Assembly: GCA_020849295.1 (NCBI GenBank)
Contig: JADLGN010000027.1
Span: 1-64,000, forward strand
Source of the DNA: Bacteroidia bacterium
GTDB taxonomy: Bacteria; Bacteroidota; Bacteroidia; NS11-12g; UBA9320
Length of the DNA stretch: 64,000 bases
Reading direction: 5' to 3'
The position numbers were made by a program, and so were the translations under genes. This document shows, in pieces, positions 53,300 through 62,855 of the stretch; position 1 is the first letter of the stretch; each line of letters starts with the position of its first letter. The notes beneath the pieces were generated by a model that saw only the letters and a program-made list of their open reading frames with translations, ran no database searches and had not been told where the DNA came from.

Positions 53300-55726
53300 T
53301 TAAAAACCCATATCCTCATTTTTCTGTTCTTGTTGTTCTCTTTTCTTAGTTTTATTACCACTTACTGTTTTTCCAAACCTGTAATTGAAACCAATATAAA
53401 GAATTCTGCTTTCCATTTTTCTGCTAAACTGCGATTCGATTTTATCCATTTGTAACTCCATTGCAAATCTTCGTGTATTGAAAATATCAGAAAGAGTAAT
53501 TGTAAACATTCCTTTGCCTTTTAAAACAGGAATTGTTCCTCCAAAATCAAGCCATTGCATAGGTAATGACTTGCCTTGTGGTGTAAGAAATGGGGTTCGG
53601 TAGGTATATGTAAACTGTAAGTCTATTACTTTTTTAACTTTGAAATTGGCTGTTTGTTTCAGGTTTGCATTCCAATTTGAATTATCAAACGTAAAATTTC
53701 CAAGTGAACCTTTCATTCTATTAAAGTATGCAGTTATACTTGTCATTGTATTTAGCCATTTACTGTAATTATAAGTAGTAATCCAGTCTATTCCGTAGTT
53801 GTATGATGTACCTATATTTTCAAAAGTTACATAACTTACATAGTCGCTATAATAAATGTACCTCCACATCAGGTTGTTGGTTTGCTTGTAATACAAACCC
53901 GGATTTGTCATTATTTTTTTATCTGTAAAAACATAATCTAATTCAAAGCTATTTATAAACTGAGGTTTTAGGTCAGGATTTCCGGTTCTTATATTTTTAG
54001 GGTCGCTTAAGTCGCTAAATGGATTTAGCTGCCATACAGAAGGGCGTTCTATTCGGCGTGTGTAATTGATTTTAAATTCGTGTAACTTTTTATATTTCTT
54101 AAACAAGTAGAAACTCGGAAAAAAATCTAATCTGCTATATCCTACATCTTTGTTCTTAAATTTTAGTTCACCATCAGTATAAGTATGCTCCGCACGTGTG
54201 CCTAACTGATATCCTATATCTTTAAAAATTCCGGAAAAATTTATATATGCAGCATTAATTATTTCATCATACACAAAATGATTAGACAGAGAACTATCTA
54301 TAAACCAGTATTTAGTTGATTCATCAGATTGTTTTATCTGCATATTGTTATCATAGTTTCTAAAAGTTGTTTTAATTCCGGTTTCAAGTTTTTGCTCACC
54401 CTTAAATGGAAGTACATAATCTGCCTGAAACAAAGAGTTTTGATTTTTTGAAAAATTAATATTTCTACGATGTAATGCTATGCTGTCTTTTGGCAAGAAA
54501 TTGAACTTGGTATAGCTGTTTAATCCTGTGTTTATATTTGAATCATTATTAAGTGTATAATTGGCAGATACAGTAAATTCTTTTTTACTTTTATCAAAAG
54601 TTTTTTTGTAAAGCGAACCGAAATTATAAAAAAAACTTTTACCATTAATATTGTTTTGCCTTGAGTATTGAGCAAAAGGGGTACGTATAAAATCATATTC
54701 AAAATATTTAATATACTCAGGGTTGTTTGATGTTCCTAAATTACCAGAAGCGCTCAATGAAATTGAATTGTGCTTGTTCAAATAATAATCAAAGCTAATA
54801 CCAGCGGTATTTGATATACTCTTGTTTCTGCCGTTATTTTCTGTATCAAAATAATAAACTGAATCTCCATCATAACTTTGTCTTTTCAAATAACCATTCC
54901 ATAATCTGTAATTATATCTGAAACCATAGTTTAAATTGAGATTTATTTTGTTTTTATTATAACTTAACCCTGCACTGAGATTGTATTTATCTCTTGTGCC
55001 TATTTGAGCATTAACATTTCCGTTAAAACCGGCATTTTTATTTCTTTTCAAAATTATGTTTATAATACCATTTGCTCCTTCGGCATCATACTTAGAAGAT
55101 GGATTGGTAATTACTTCTATTTTATCTATTGAATTAGCGGGAATTTGTTTTAAAATAGTTTGAATACTTTCTCCTCTCATTCCGGTAGGTTTTCCATTTA
55201 TTAAAATCAAAATTGCTCCTGAACCTCTTAACTGCAAATTACCATTTTCATCAGTAGTTATTAATGGAATCTGTTCAAGAGCATCAACAGCGCTTCCACT
55301 TTGGCTTATTATGCTTTTATCAACTGTAAAAGTTTTTTTATCAATATTATTTTCAAGTAATTTTCTTTCTGCACCTATCTCTACTTCTTTAAGATCTTTG
55401 CCAGTTTCGGTTAGAAATATAGAACCAAGAGTTATAGTTTGCTTTTCGTAAGTTGGTTCTGCTGTTACCCATTTATCAGCATATCCTACACTTTTTATTC
55501 TTACAAGATATTTCTGTAGTTGAAGTTTTTCAATAATAAAAAAACCATTTTCATTTGTTGTTGTGCCAGTTATACTGCTGCTATCTGATGCTTTTATAAG
55601 ATAAACCGAAGCAAAAGCAACGGATGTTTTTTTATCGTCAGTTACCTTTCCCTTTATTACGCCTTGCTGGGCAAAAGCCCCAAGAGAAAAAATAAACAAG
55701 TTAAAATAAATTAAATAAAATCTCAT
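53300..55726 (-). CDS. TonB-receptor-like outer-membrane protein (OMP beta-barrel 3 family)
   Basis: The signal peptide ends near LGAFAQQG. A carboxypeptidase-regulatory domain lies at about 22-105 (GVIKGKVTDDKKTSVAFASVY; TTTNENGFFIIEKLQ). A plug domain is at about 130-225 (SGSAVDALEQIPLI; LILINGKPTGMRGES; YDAEGANGIINIILKRN). A barrel similar to the outer-membrane beta-barrel family ends ILYIGFNYRFG, followed by a ~25-residue charged tail (KTKKREQQEQKNED). The tail is unusual for a barrel end but is known in this subfamily. No partner gene is adjacent. It diverges from the nuo operon. The substrate is unknown. Confidence 0.85.
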   Translation of the reverse strand: MRFYLIYFNLFIFSLGAFAQQGVIKGKVTDDKKTSVAFASVYLIKASDSSSITGTTTNENGFFIIEKLQLQKYLVRIKSVGYADKWVTAEPTYEKQTITLGSIFLTETGKDLKEVEIGAERKLLENNIDKKTFTVDKSIISQSGSAVDALEQIPLITTDENGNLQLRGSGAILILINGKPTGMRGESIQTILKQIPANSIDKIEVITNPSSKYDAEGANGIINIILKRNKNAGFNGNVNAQIGTRDKYNLSAGLSYNKNKINLNLNYGFRYNYRLWNGYLKRQSYDGDSVYYFDTENNGRNKSISNTAGISFDYYLNKHNSISLSASGNLGTSNNPEYIKYFEYDFIRTPFAQYSRQNNINGKSFFYNFGSLYKKTFDKSKKEFTVSANYTLNNDSNINTGLNSYTKFNFLPKDSIALHRRNINFSKNQNSLFQADYVLPFKGEQKLETGIKTTFRNYDNNMQIKQSDESTKYWFIDSSLSNHFVYDEIINAAYINFSGIFKDIGYQLGTRAEHTYTDGELKFKNKDVGYSRLDFFPSFYLFKKYKKLHEFKINYTRRIERPSVWQLNPFSDLSDPKNIRTGNPDLKPQFINSFELDYVFTDKKIMTNPGLYYKQTNNLMWRYIYYSDYVSYVTFENIGTSYNYGIDWITTYNYSKWLNTMTSITAYFNRMKGSLGNFTFDNSNWNANLKQTANFKVKKVIDLQFTYTYRTPFLTPQGKSLPMQWLDFGGTIPVLKGKGMFTITLSDIFNTRRFAMELQMDKIESQFSRKMESRILYIGFNYRFGKTVSGNKTKKREQQEQKNEDMGF

Positions 55727-55955
55727 TAAAAAAAAATTTGAGTCTGCTAAATTAACCTCTCAAGTCAATCATAAGTTTTAAAAAACTATGAACTGACTGT
55801 TTAATACGTTTTAAGTGAAATTTTAGATTATATTTTCTAAAATAATTTTACACTTTTTATATCAATTAAAATACAATAGTTTCTATTTGTAAAATTATTT
55901 GACTGAACAAAAAAAGATTTACTAAAAATAAAGCAAAATAAATTGACACAAATCA

Positions 55956-55988
55956 TTGCATTAATTGAGTAAACATTAATTAATTTTG
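55956..55988 (+). promoter_or_regulatory. promoter of the nuo operon
   Basis: TTG at 55956-55958, 22 bases, TAATTTTG at 55981-55988. The start is expected near 55995, some 17 bases before nuoA. The 285-base gap between the TonB-like gene and nuoA also contains an 8-bp inverted repeat, ATTTTAGA / TCTAAAAT at 55820-55843. No other gene or signal is seen in it. Confidence 0.6.
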
Positions 55989-56011
55989 ACACCTAATAAA
56001 TTTTAAGTAAA

Positions 56012-56362
56012 ATGGGTACTCCGGCGTTGATAATGTTGCTAATTTGCGGAATTGGCTTTGCAGGAGCCGGTATCGTAATCTCGCTTATACTGGCAAAATC
56101 ATCAAAAAATGCACAAAAGGGCGAGCCTTATGAATGTGGAGTTGAAACTTCGGGCACATCTTGGATTCAGTTTAACGTAGGATATTACCTGTTTGCTTTG
56201 ATTTTTTTGATATTTGATGTAGAACTTGTATTTATGTACCCATGGGCTATTGCAGTAAAGCAAATAGGTATAGTTGCCCTTGTGGAAATAGTTATATTTA
56301 TGTTTATTTTATTTTTGGGTTTACTATATGCATGGAAAAAAGGAGCACTTGAATGGAAATGA
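56012..56362 (+). CDS. nuoA: NADH-quinone oxidoreductase subunit A
   Basis: A small membrane subunit (116 residues) with three helices at about 5-27, 60-80 and 88-108. The family loop [16 protein letters not shown], with its exposed Cys, lies between helices 1 and 2. [11 protein letters not shown]-type and [12 protein letters not shown] motifs follow. NuoA lines the junction of the quinone chamber with NuoH and NuoD. It opens the operon; its TGA overlaps the nuoB ATG. Confidence 0.95.
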   Translation: MGTPALIMLLICGIGFAGAGIVISLILAKSSKNAQKGEPYECGVETSGTSWIQFNVGYYLFALIFLIFDVELVFMYPWAIAVKQIGIVALVEIVIFMFILFLGLLYAWKKGALEWK

Positions 56363-56886
56363 GCAATAAGAAAACTGCAGATTTAGTTTTTCCGGGTCAG
56401 TTGCATCAGACTGAAAATGGTGGTTTTCTTACTACCAAACTCGATGATATAATTAATTGGGCACGTTCAAATTCGCTGTGGCCTCTTGTATTTGGCACAA
56501 GTTGTTGTGCTATAGAAATGATGTCGGCAGCCGATGCAAAATACGATTGGTCGCGATTTGGTTTTGAAGTAGCCAGAGCTACCCCACGTCAATCTGATTT
56601 AATAATAGTAGCAGGAACTATTGTAATGAAAATGGCTCCGGTACTTAAAAGATTGTACGACCAAATGCCCGATCCAAAATATGTAATAGCAATGGGAGCA
56701 TGCACAATTTCGGGTGGTCCTTTTTTTTATAATACATATTCTGTGGTAAAAGGAGTTGACCATATTATCCCGGTTGATGTTTATGTGCCAGGCTGCCCTC
56801 CAAGACCCGAAGCATTATTACATTCTATGCTTACCTTACAGGAAAAAATAAGACACGAAAAATATTTCAAGAAAGAAAAAAAATAA
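56359..56886 (+). CDS. nuoB: NADH-quinone oxidoreductase subunit B
   Basis: NuoB carries cluster N2, which passes electrons to quinone. The four Cys ligands are in [20 protein letters not shown] and [27 protein letters not shown] and [14 protein letters not shown] are fixed family blocks. I take ATG at 56359 (ATGA overlap with nuoA); ATG at 56353 adds two residues and is equally plausible. The C-terminus is Lys-rich ([10 protein letters not shown]). Confidence 0.95.
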   Translation: MSNKKTADLVFPGQLHQTENGGFLTTKLDDIINWARSNSLWPLVFGTSCCAIEMMSAADAKYDWSRFGFEVARATPRQSDLIIVAGTIVMKMAPVLKRLYDQMPDPKYVIAMGACTISGGPFFYNTYSVVKGVDHIIPVDVYVPGCPPRPEALLHSMLTLQEKIRHEKYFKKEKK

Positions 56887-57342
56887 ATGAATAACGAAGA
56901 ATTTAAAATTTATTTACATTCATTATTGCCGGAAGCTGTATTTGTAGAAACTGGAGAGTTTCTCGAAATACAAATTGCATCTGACAAGTTATTTCCATTT
57001 CTTGAAAACATTAAAATTTCGGAAAACACATCTTTCGACTACTTATTTTGCTTAACATGTATTGACAGAATTGATAAATTTGAAATGGTTTACCACTTAT
57101 TATCAAAAACACATAAGCATATTTTGGTAGTAAAATCTATTATTTCTGATTATCAAAACCCCGAAACAGAAACTGTTTGTAATTTATGGAAAACTGCCGA
57201 ATTTCATGAAAGAGAGGTTTTTGATTTATTTGGTATAAAATTTAAAAATCACCCTGACCTGAGAAGAATTTTTTTAGATGATAATTGGAACGGTTATCCG
57301 CTTCGTAAAAATTATATAGACCCAAATATGATAGAACTATGA
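56887..57342 (+). CDS. nuoC: NADH-quinone oxidoreductase subunit C
   Basis: The 30-kDa-type peripheral subunit of 151 residues. It starts directly after the nuoB stop and its own stop overlaps the nuoD ATG. The signature is KTAEFHEREVFDLFGIKFKNHPDLRRIFL, followed by GYPLRKNY. The N-terminal half (residues 1-75) is divergent, as is usual in this phylum. It is not fused to nuoD, unlike in some Bacteroidota that encode a NuoCD. Confidence 0.92.
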   Translation: MNNEEFKIYLHSLLPEAVFVETGEFLEIQIASDKLFPFLENIKISENTSFDYLFCLTCIDRIDKFEMVYHLLSKTHKHILVVKSIISDYQNPETETVCNLWKTAEFHEREVFDLFGIKFKNHPDLRRIFLDDNWNGYPLRKNYIDPNMIEL

Positions 57343-58463
57343 GAGGACTGATAGAAGAAGATTATACAACTAAAGAAGGCGAATTTGTTATAAATATCGG
57401 ACCTCAGCATCCTTCTACTCATGGTGTATTGCACCTAAAAGTATGGCTCAATGGAGAAACAATTATTAAAATTCAGCCTCATTTGGGATATATACATCGC
57501 TCGATTGAAAAAATGAGTGAACGGCTTTCGTACCGCAATTTTATTTTTGCCACAAGCCGCATGGATTATCTTGCTGCACATATAAACAACGAGGCTTGTG
57601 CACTTGCCGTAGAAAAGGGTTTGCAGATAGAAGCTACGCCAAGAGCAAAAGTGGTAAGAACAATTTTATCAGAACTTACAAGACTATCGTCACATCAATT
57701 GTGGTGGGCAAGCACAGGATTAGACCTTGGGGCTGTTACCCCATTTTTTTATGCATTCAGAGAACGCGAAGCAATACTTGATATAATGGACGAAACTTGC
57801 GGTGCAAGACTTACCCAAAACTACATGGTTCCGGGAGGATTGATGAACGATATTCATCCAAATTTTCAAAAAAGAACAAAAGAAGTTTTAAAACAGATTA
57901 AAGAAAAATTCAAAGAATATGATGATATTCTCACAGGTAATGTAATATTTATTAACCGAACTAAAGGGGTTGGGTATTTAAGCAAAGAAGATGCTCTTTC
58001 GTATGGTGTTACAGGACCCACTGCCAGAGCTTCGGGACTAAGTTGCGATATTAGAAAATGGGCACCATATAGCGCATATCCTTCTGTAGATTTTGAAGAA
58101 ATTCTCGATACAGAAGGTGATAGTTACTCAAGATATTTGATACGGATGAAAGAAATGAAACAATCTGTTTCAATCATCGAACAACTTATAGACAATATAC
58201 CTGAAGGCGATTTTCAAGAAAAAACTAAAAATGTAATTAAACTACCAAAGGGAGAATTTTACCAAAGAGTAGAAACACCAAGAGGAGAACTTGGTGTGTA
58301 TATAGTAAGTGAAGGAATGAGCAGCCCATATAGAATTAAATATCGTTCGCCTAATTTTTCTAATCTTTCTGTTTTGCCTACAATTGCCAAAGGATATAAA
58401 ATAGGCGACCTTGTTGCTATTATGGCTACTATAGATCTTGTAATACCAGATATTGACAGATAA
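57339..58463 (+). CDS. nuoD: NADH-quinone oxidoreductase subunit D
   Basis: The 49-kDa-type subunit that forms the quinone site with NuoB. FVINIGPQHPSTHGVLHL contains the quinone-contact His pair (HPSTHG). Then come LGYIHRSIEKMSE, NEACALAVEKGLQI, ELTRLSSHQLWW, and GVTGPTARASGL near 228. The C-terminal YRIKYRSPNFSNLS and MATIDLVIPDIDR keep the conserved DxxDR end. The length of 374 fits a free-standing NuoD. It starts 4 bases inside nuoC and is followed directly by nuoH, so the EFG block is missing at this point. Confidence 0.95.
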   Translation: MRGLIEEDYTTKEGEFVINIGPQHPSTHGVLHLKVWLNGETIIKIQPHLGYIHRSIEKMSERLSYRNFIFATSRMDYLAAHINNEACALAVEKGLQIEATPRAKVVRTILSELTRLSSHQLWWASTGLDLGAVTPFFYAFREREAILDIMDETCGARLTQNYMVPGGLMNDIHPNFQKRTKEVLKQIKEKFKEYDDILTGNVIFINRTKGVGYLSKEDALSYGVTGPTARASGLSCDIRKWAPYSAYPSVDFEEILDTEGDSYSRYLIRMKEMKQSVSIIEQLIDNIPEGDFQEKTKNVIKLPKGEFYQRVETPRGELGVYIVSEGMSSPYRIKYRSPNFSNLSVLPTIAKGYKIGDLVAIMATIDLVIPDIDR

Positions 58464-59558
58464 ATGAAAAGTGTAATTTTATATAGTCTTTCAGGATTTT
58501 CAACTTATATCCATAATTTGTTAAGCAGTAATATTGGGAATAATTTAATTCTTTTAATAACAGAACTTACTATAATAGGAATAACACTTTTAATTTCACT
58601 TGTATTACTTTGTTTTTTTCTTGGGTGGATGGAAAGGCGTGTAGCTGCTTTTATGGAATTAAGACTGGGACCTAACAGAGTTGGACCTCAAGGCACATTG
58701 CAAATTGTGGCAGATACAGTAAAATTATTGTTTAAAGAGGGTTTGACACCTTCTAAATCAGACAAATTCTTGTTTAATCTTGCACCTTTTATAGTTGTAG
58801 TTGCAGCAATGATGGCAATTGCACCACTTGCTTTTGCAAAAAATTTCAGTATTTTCGATATTAATATCGGAGTTCTTTATGTTTCATCAGTATCATCGCT
58901 TAGTGTACTTGGGGTACTTATGGCAGGCTGGTCAAGCTACAACAAATATTCACTTCTTGGTGCAATGCGCAGCGGAGCACAAATAGTTAGTTACGAATTA
59001 TCAGTTGGGCTGTCGCTTATTGCAATAGTTGTATTAAGCGGCAATACAAGTTTGGGAGAAATAATAAACAGCCAACAAAACGGATGGTGGATTTTCAAAG
59101 GTCATATACCTGCAATTATAGCATTCGTAATTTTTATAATTGCTTCTACTGCCGAAATAAATCGTGCCCCATTTGACCTTGCAGAGGCAGACCAGGAGCT
59201 TACAGGCGGTTTCAATACTGAATATTCGGGGATGAAATTTGCAATGTTTTTACTTGCTGAATATATTAATTTGTTTGTAGTTTCAGCAATGGGAGCTACA
59301 TTGTTTCTTGGTGGGTGGATGCCCTTTCATATAGGAAACTGGGAAAGTTTTAATCAAATTATGGATTATATTCCTTCTTTTGTTTGGTTTATGGGTAAAA
59401 CGTTTTTAATAATATTTATCATAATGTGGTTCAGGTGGACTTTTCCGCGTCTTAGAGTTGACCAACTACTAAAACTTGAATGGAAATATCTTTTACCAAT
59501 AAGTATGATTAATATTATTTTGATTACTTTAATAGCAATTATGGGATGGCATTTTTAA
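58464..59558 (+). CDS. nuoH: NADH-quinone oxidoreductase subunit H
   Basis: The heel of the membrane arm, 364 residues with eight or nine helices. MERRVAAFMELRLGPNRVGPQG and QIVADTVKLLFKEGLTP mark the quinone tunnel entrance. GAMRSGAQIVSYE and STAEINRAPFDLAEADQELTGGF carry the Glu/Arg/Asp residues of the E-channel. WFRWTFPRLRVDQLL is the last signature. It begins directly after the nuoD stop. Confidence 0.95.
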   Translation: MKSVILYSLSGFSTYIHNLLSSNIGNNLILLITELTIIGITLLISLVLLCFFLGWMERRVAAFMELRLGPNRVGPQGTLQIVADTVKLLFKEGLTPSKSDKFLFNLAPFIVVVAAMMAIAPLAFAKNFSIFDINIGVLYVSSVSSLSVLGVLMAGWSSYNKYSLLGAMRSGAQIVSYELSVGLSLIAIVVLSGNTSLGEIINSQQNGWWIFKGHIPAIIAFVIFIIASTAEINRAPFDLAEADQELTGGFNTEYSGMKFAMFLLAEYINLFVVSAMGATLFLGGWMPFHIGNWESFNQIMDYIPSFVWFMGKTFLIIFIIMWFRWTFPRLRVDQLLKLEWKYLLPISMINIILITLIAIMGWHF

Positions 59559-59574
59559 AATAATAATAGGTAAA

Positions 59575-60051
59575 ATGTTTTTGAAAAATTATATATTAAC
59601 TGTTTTTCGTTCAATAAAATCGCTTCTTAAAGGAATGAAAGTTACAGGTTATTATTTTACTCATCCTAAAAATATATTAACTCAAGAATATCCTGATAAT
59701 CGTGCTACTCTTCAAATGTTCGAAAGATTTAAGGGGGAAGTAGTAATGCCTCATAATACAAATAATGAACATCGCTGCACAGGTTGTCAGGCTTGTGAAA
59801 TTGCATGTCCTAACGGAACTATAAAAATCATTACCAAACAAGAATTAACTGCTGATGGTAAAAAGAAAAAAAGACTTGACACCTTTGTTTACCACCACGA
59901 TATGTGTACACTTTGTAATATGTGTATAATTGCGTGCCCGTCTGATGCAATTGTTATGGCTCAAACTTTTGAGCATAGTGTTTATGATAAAAAAATGTTA
60001 AAGAAAATATTAAATGCTCCAGAATCAAAATTGATGGAAGGCGTAGAATAA
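59575..60051 (+). CDS. nuoI: NADH-quinone oxidoreductase subunit I
   Basis: A ferredoxin-like subunit with two 4Fe-4S clusters (N6a and N6b). The motifs are CTGCQACEIACPNG at about 67 and CTLCNMCIIACPSD at about 110; all eight Cys are present. The N-terminal amphipathic helix and ~30-residue linker bind the membrane arm. In an 11-subunit complex without NuoEFG this subunit would be the point where reduced ferredoxin or flavodoxin delivers electrons. It lies 16 bases after nuoH. Confidence 0.95.
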   Translation: MFLKNYILTVFRSIKSLLKGMKVTGYYFTHPKNILTQEYPDNRATLQMFERFKGEVVMPHNTNNEHRCTGCQACEIACPNGTIKIITKQELTADGKKKKRLDTFVYHHDMCTLCNMCIIACPSDAIVMAQTFEHSVYDKKMLKKILNAPESKLMEGVE

Positions 60052-60061
60052 TAATAAGAAA

Positions 60062-60568
60062 ATGGATATATCGGCTATCATATTTTATATAATTTCTTCA
60101 ATAATAATTGGCGGGGCTTTGCTTGCCGTTACTTCTTTGCAAATTTTCAGGTCGGCAGTATATCTCTTATTTTCACTTCTTGGCATTGCAGCTATGTATT
60201 TTTATCTTGAAAATAACTTTATAGCAGCAGTACAAATAGTGGTATATGTAGGAGGTATAGTGGTTTTAATTATATTCTCAATTTTTTTAACACACAATTC
60301 CGGCATGGCTTTAGTAAAACCTAAGCCCAAAAAAGTGTTTTTTTCTGCATTGGCTGTTTTTGTAGCTCTTATTCTTACTTTAAATATTATTACTCAATAT
60401 AAATTTATTCCTGAAAATAAAATAGCAATTAGTTCAGATATTAGAAACATAGGGCTTCAAATGCTTAATATTGCTGAATTTGGCTTTATATTACCTTTTG
60501 AGGTAGTTAGTATTCTGCTTTTGGCAGCTATGATAGGTTGTATTGTAATTGCATTAAAAAGAAATTAG
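60062..60568 (+). CDS. nuoJ: NADH-quinone oxidoreductase subunit J
   Basis: A 168-residue membrane subunit with five helices. IFRSAVYLLFSLLGIAAMYF and FIAAVQIVVYVGGIVVLIIFSIF are the family blocks; the latter includes the pi-bulge helix that gates proton coupling. The C-terminal helix has FEVVSILLLAAMIGCIVIA. The gene is 10 bases after nuoI and ends directly before the ATG of nuoK. Confidence 0.93.
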   Translation: MDISAIIFYIISSIIIGGALLAVTSLQIFRSAVYLLFSLLGIAAMYFYLENNFIAAVQIVVYVGGIVVLIIFSIFLTHNSGMALVKPKPKKVFFSALAVFVALILTLNIITQYKFIPENKIAISSDIRNIGLQMLNIAEFGFILPFEVVSILLLAAMIGCIVIALKRN

Positions 60569-60883
60569 ATGAGAGAAATTGGCATAGAACAACTTTTGGT
60601 AGTTAGTACGATTTTATTCTTTATAGGTATTTATGGTTTTATTACACGCCGTAATATGGTTACTATGCTTATGTCTATAGAATTAATTTTAAATAGTGTT
60701 TGCTTAAATTTTATCTCATTCAATAAATTTTTACATCCCGATAAGCTTGATGGGATATTTTTTACATTATTTGTAATTACCATTGCAGCAGCCGAAGCTG
60801 CAGTTGCTATTGCAATTATTATTAATTTGTATAGAAGTTTTAAATCTATTGATATTGAACAAGCCGATGAATTAAAATATTAA
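60569..60883 (+). CDS. nuoK: NADH-quinone oxidoreductase subunit K
   Basis: The smallest antiporter-like subunit (104 residues, three helices). It has GIYGFITRRNMVTMLMSIELILNSVCLNF, with the membrane-buried Glu in MSIEL, and TLFVITIAAAEAAVAIAI with the second buried Glu. Both are needed for proton transfer along the E-channel. It begins directly after nuoJ and ends directly before nuoL. Confidence 0.95.
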   Translation: MREIGIEQLLVVSTILFFIGIYGFITRRNMVTMLMSIELILNSVCLNFISFNKFLHPDKLDGIFFTLFVITIAAAEAAVAIAIIINLYRSFKSIDIEQADELKY

Positions 60884-62854
60884 ATGATGAGAGAAATGAT
60901 TTTAAATATAACCGCTGTTGTACCTGAAAATGTAATAATATTTTCTAAACTTATTTTGGTTTTACCATTTCTCAGTTTTCTTTTATTGGGAATAACAGGA
61001 ATAAGTAAATTCAAAAATTATTCTGGCATAATAGGGATTACATCAATGCTTATCACATTTGTATTATCTGCAATGGTTGCATTTAAGTATTTTTTTAATT
61101 TTGGAAAAGCAGAGGATGTATTTCAAAAAATACTAATTTACAAAAAAGAATGGTTGAGTTTTTCTGAAAATATTTCAATAGATATGGGCATTTTGATTGA
61201 CCCTATTTCAGTTATGATGATAGTTGTTGTAAGTTTTGTGTCACTAATGGTACATATTTACAGCGCTTGGTACATGAAAGGTGACAAACGTATAAAAGTA
61301 TATTATTCATTCTTATCATTATTTACTTTTTCTATGCTTGGGTTGGTATTGGCTTCAAATCTTTTTCAGATGTATGTTTTCTGGGAATTAGTAGGAGTTT
61401 CGTCATTTTTACTAATTGGTTATTATTACGATAAACCACAAGCAGTTGCAGCAGCAAAAAAAGCATTTATAGTTACACGTTTTGCAGATTTAGGATTTTT
61501 AATAGGTATATTAATTTTATCTTATTACAGCCAAAGTCTCGATTTTATTACAACAATAGATAGGTTAACCTCAGAAAGTGAATTTTACAATAATTCAATT
61601 GCTGCATCATTTATTGGTATATCAGCATTAACATGGGCTCTTGTACTAATTTTTGTTGGTGGAGCAGGCAAGTCTGCAATGTTTCCGCTGCACATTTGGT
61701 TACCAGATGCAATGGAGGGACCAACTCCGGTTTCAGCACTTATTCATGCTGCCACTATGGTAGTAGCCGGCGTATTCCTTGTAGCAAGGCTTTTTCCGGT
61801 TTATGCTCTCTCAAGTTATGGGGCTTTAAACGTAGTTGCATTTACAGGAATTTTTACTTCACTTTTTGCTGCACTAATTGCATGTACACAAACTGATATT
61901 AAAAGAGTACTTGCATATTCAACCATTTCACAAATTGGATTTATGATATTTTCTTTGGGTATTTCGGGAATTGGCGGTGAAAACGGACATGGATACATGG
62001 CATCTATGTTTCATTTATTTACACATGCTATGTTCAAAGCATTACTTTTCTTAGGGGCAGGAGCAGTAATTCATTATATTCACAGCAACGAGATGAAAGA
62101 TATGGGTGGGCTAAGAAAAACTATGCCTTTTACTAATTTATGTTTTTTAGTGGCATGTCTTGCAATTGCAGGAATTCCGCCATTTTCAGGGTTTTTTAGC
62201 AAAGAAGAAATACTCGCAGCAGCATGGCAATCAAATAAAACTATATTTTTTGCTGCTTTGTTTACAGCATTTCTTACAGCATTTTATATGTTCAGACTGT
62301 ACTTTAAGATTTTCTGGTATATTGAGCCTCTCAAAGCAAAAGCAAAATCAGAAGGAAATTTATACATGATAATTCCTCTTTCTTTACTTGCTTTTTTATC
62401 AATTTTTGCAGGATTTGTTCCTTTTAATAAAATTATCACATCTGATGGTAAAGCATTTGAATCATCATTTCATTTTACATTTTCATTGTTACCAATTGCT
62501 GTAGCCGTAACAGGTATTTTGATATCATTGTATTTATTCAAATCAAAAAACAATAAGCCTGCAATAATTAGTTCTACTTTTGGTAGTTTAATAAAAACTG
62601 TTAGAAATAAGTTTTACATTGATGAGTTGTATATTTTTATTACTCAAAAAGTGATTTTTTCACTTATTTCAAAGCCATCAACATGGATTGATAAAAATAT
62701 AGTTGACGGTGCGGTAAATATAACAGGAAACGCTACTCAAACATTTTCTGAAAAAATAAAAAAAATACAGTCGGGTAATACTCAAAATTATGCATTTTGG
62801 TATATTTCGGCTTTGATAATTCTAATTGTTATTTTCACTTATATGTATTATTGA
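60884..62854 (+). CDS. nuoL: NADH-quinone oxidoreductase subunit L
   Basis: The distal proton pump, 656 residues and about sixteen helices. FWELVGVSSFLLIGYYYDKP carries the conserved Glu of TM5 and KKAFIVTRFADLG follows. GGAGKSAMFPLHIWLPDAMEGPTPVSALIHAATMVVAG is the core (Lys in GKSAMFP). AGIPPFSGFFSKEE is next, and the C-terminal lateral helix region (about 540-640) is present. ATG at 60884 or 60887 both serve. The gene is complete and has no frame disturbance. Confidence 0.95.
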   Translation: MMREMILNITAVVPENVIIFSKLILVLPFLSFLLLGITGISKFKNYSGIIGITSMLITFVLSAMVAFKYFFNFGKAEDVFQKILIYKKEWLSFSENISIDMGILIDPISVMMIVVVSFVSLMVHIYSAWYMKGDKRIKVYYSFLSLFTFSMLGLVLASNLFQMYVFWELVGVSSFLLIGYYYDKPQAVAAAKKAFIVTRFADLGFLIGILILSYYSQSLDFITTIDRLTSESEFYNNSIAASFIGISALTWALVLIFVGGAGKSAMFPLHIWLPDAMEGPTPVSALIHAATMVVAGVFLVARLFPVYALSSYGALNVVAFTGIFTSLFAALIACTQTDIKRVLAYSTISQIGFMIFSLGISGIGGENGHGYMASMFHLFTHAMFKALLFLGAGAVIHYIHSNEMKDMGGLRKTMPFTNLCFLVACLAIAGIPPFSGFFSKEEILAAAWQSNKTIFFAALFTAFLTAFYMFRLYFKIFWYIEPLKAKAKSEGNLYMIIPLSLLAFLSIFAGFVPFNKIITSDGKAFESSFHFTFSLLPIAVAVTGILISLYLFKSKNNKPAIISSTFGSLIKTVRNKFYIDELYIFITQKVIFSLISKPSTWIDKNIVDGAVNITGNATQTFSEKIKKIQSGNTQNYAFWYISALIILIVIFTYMYY

Positions 62855-62855
62855 T

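Noticed and set aside
55820-55843. 8-bp inverted repeat between the TonB-like gene and nuoA as an operator
   Set aside because: It is made of A/T-rich sequence only, is far from the nuo promoter and has no second copy; chance is likely.
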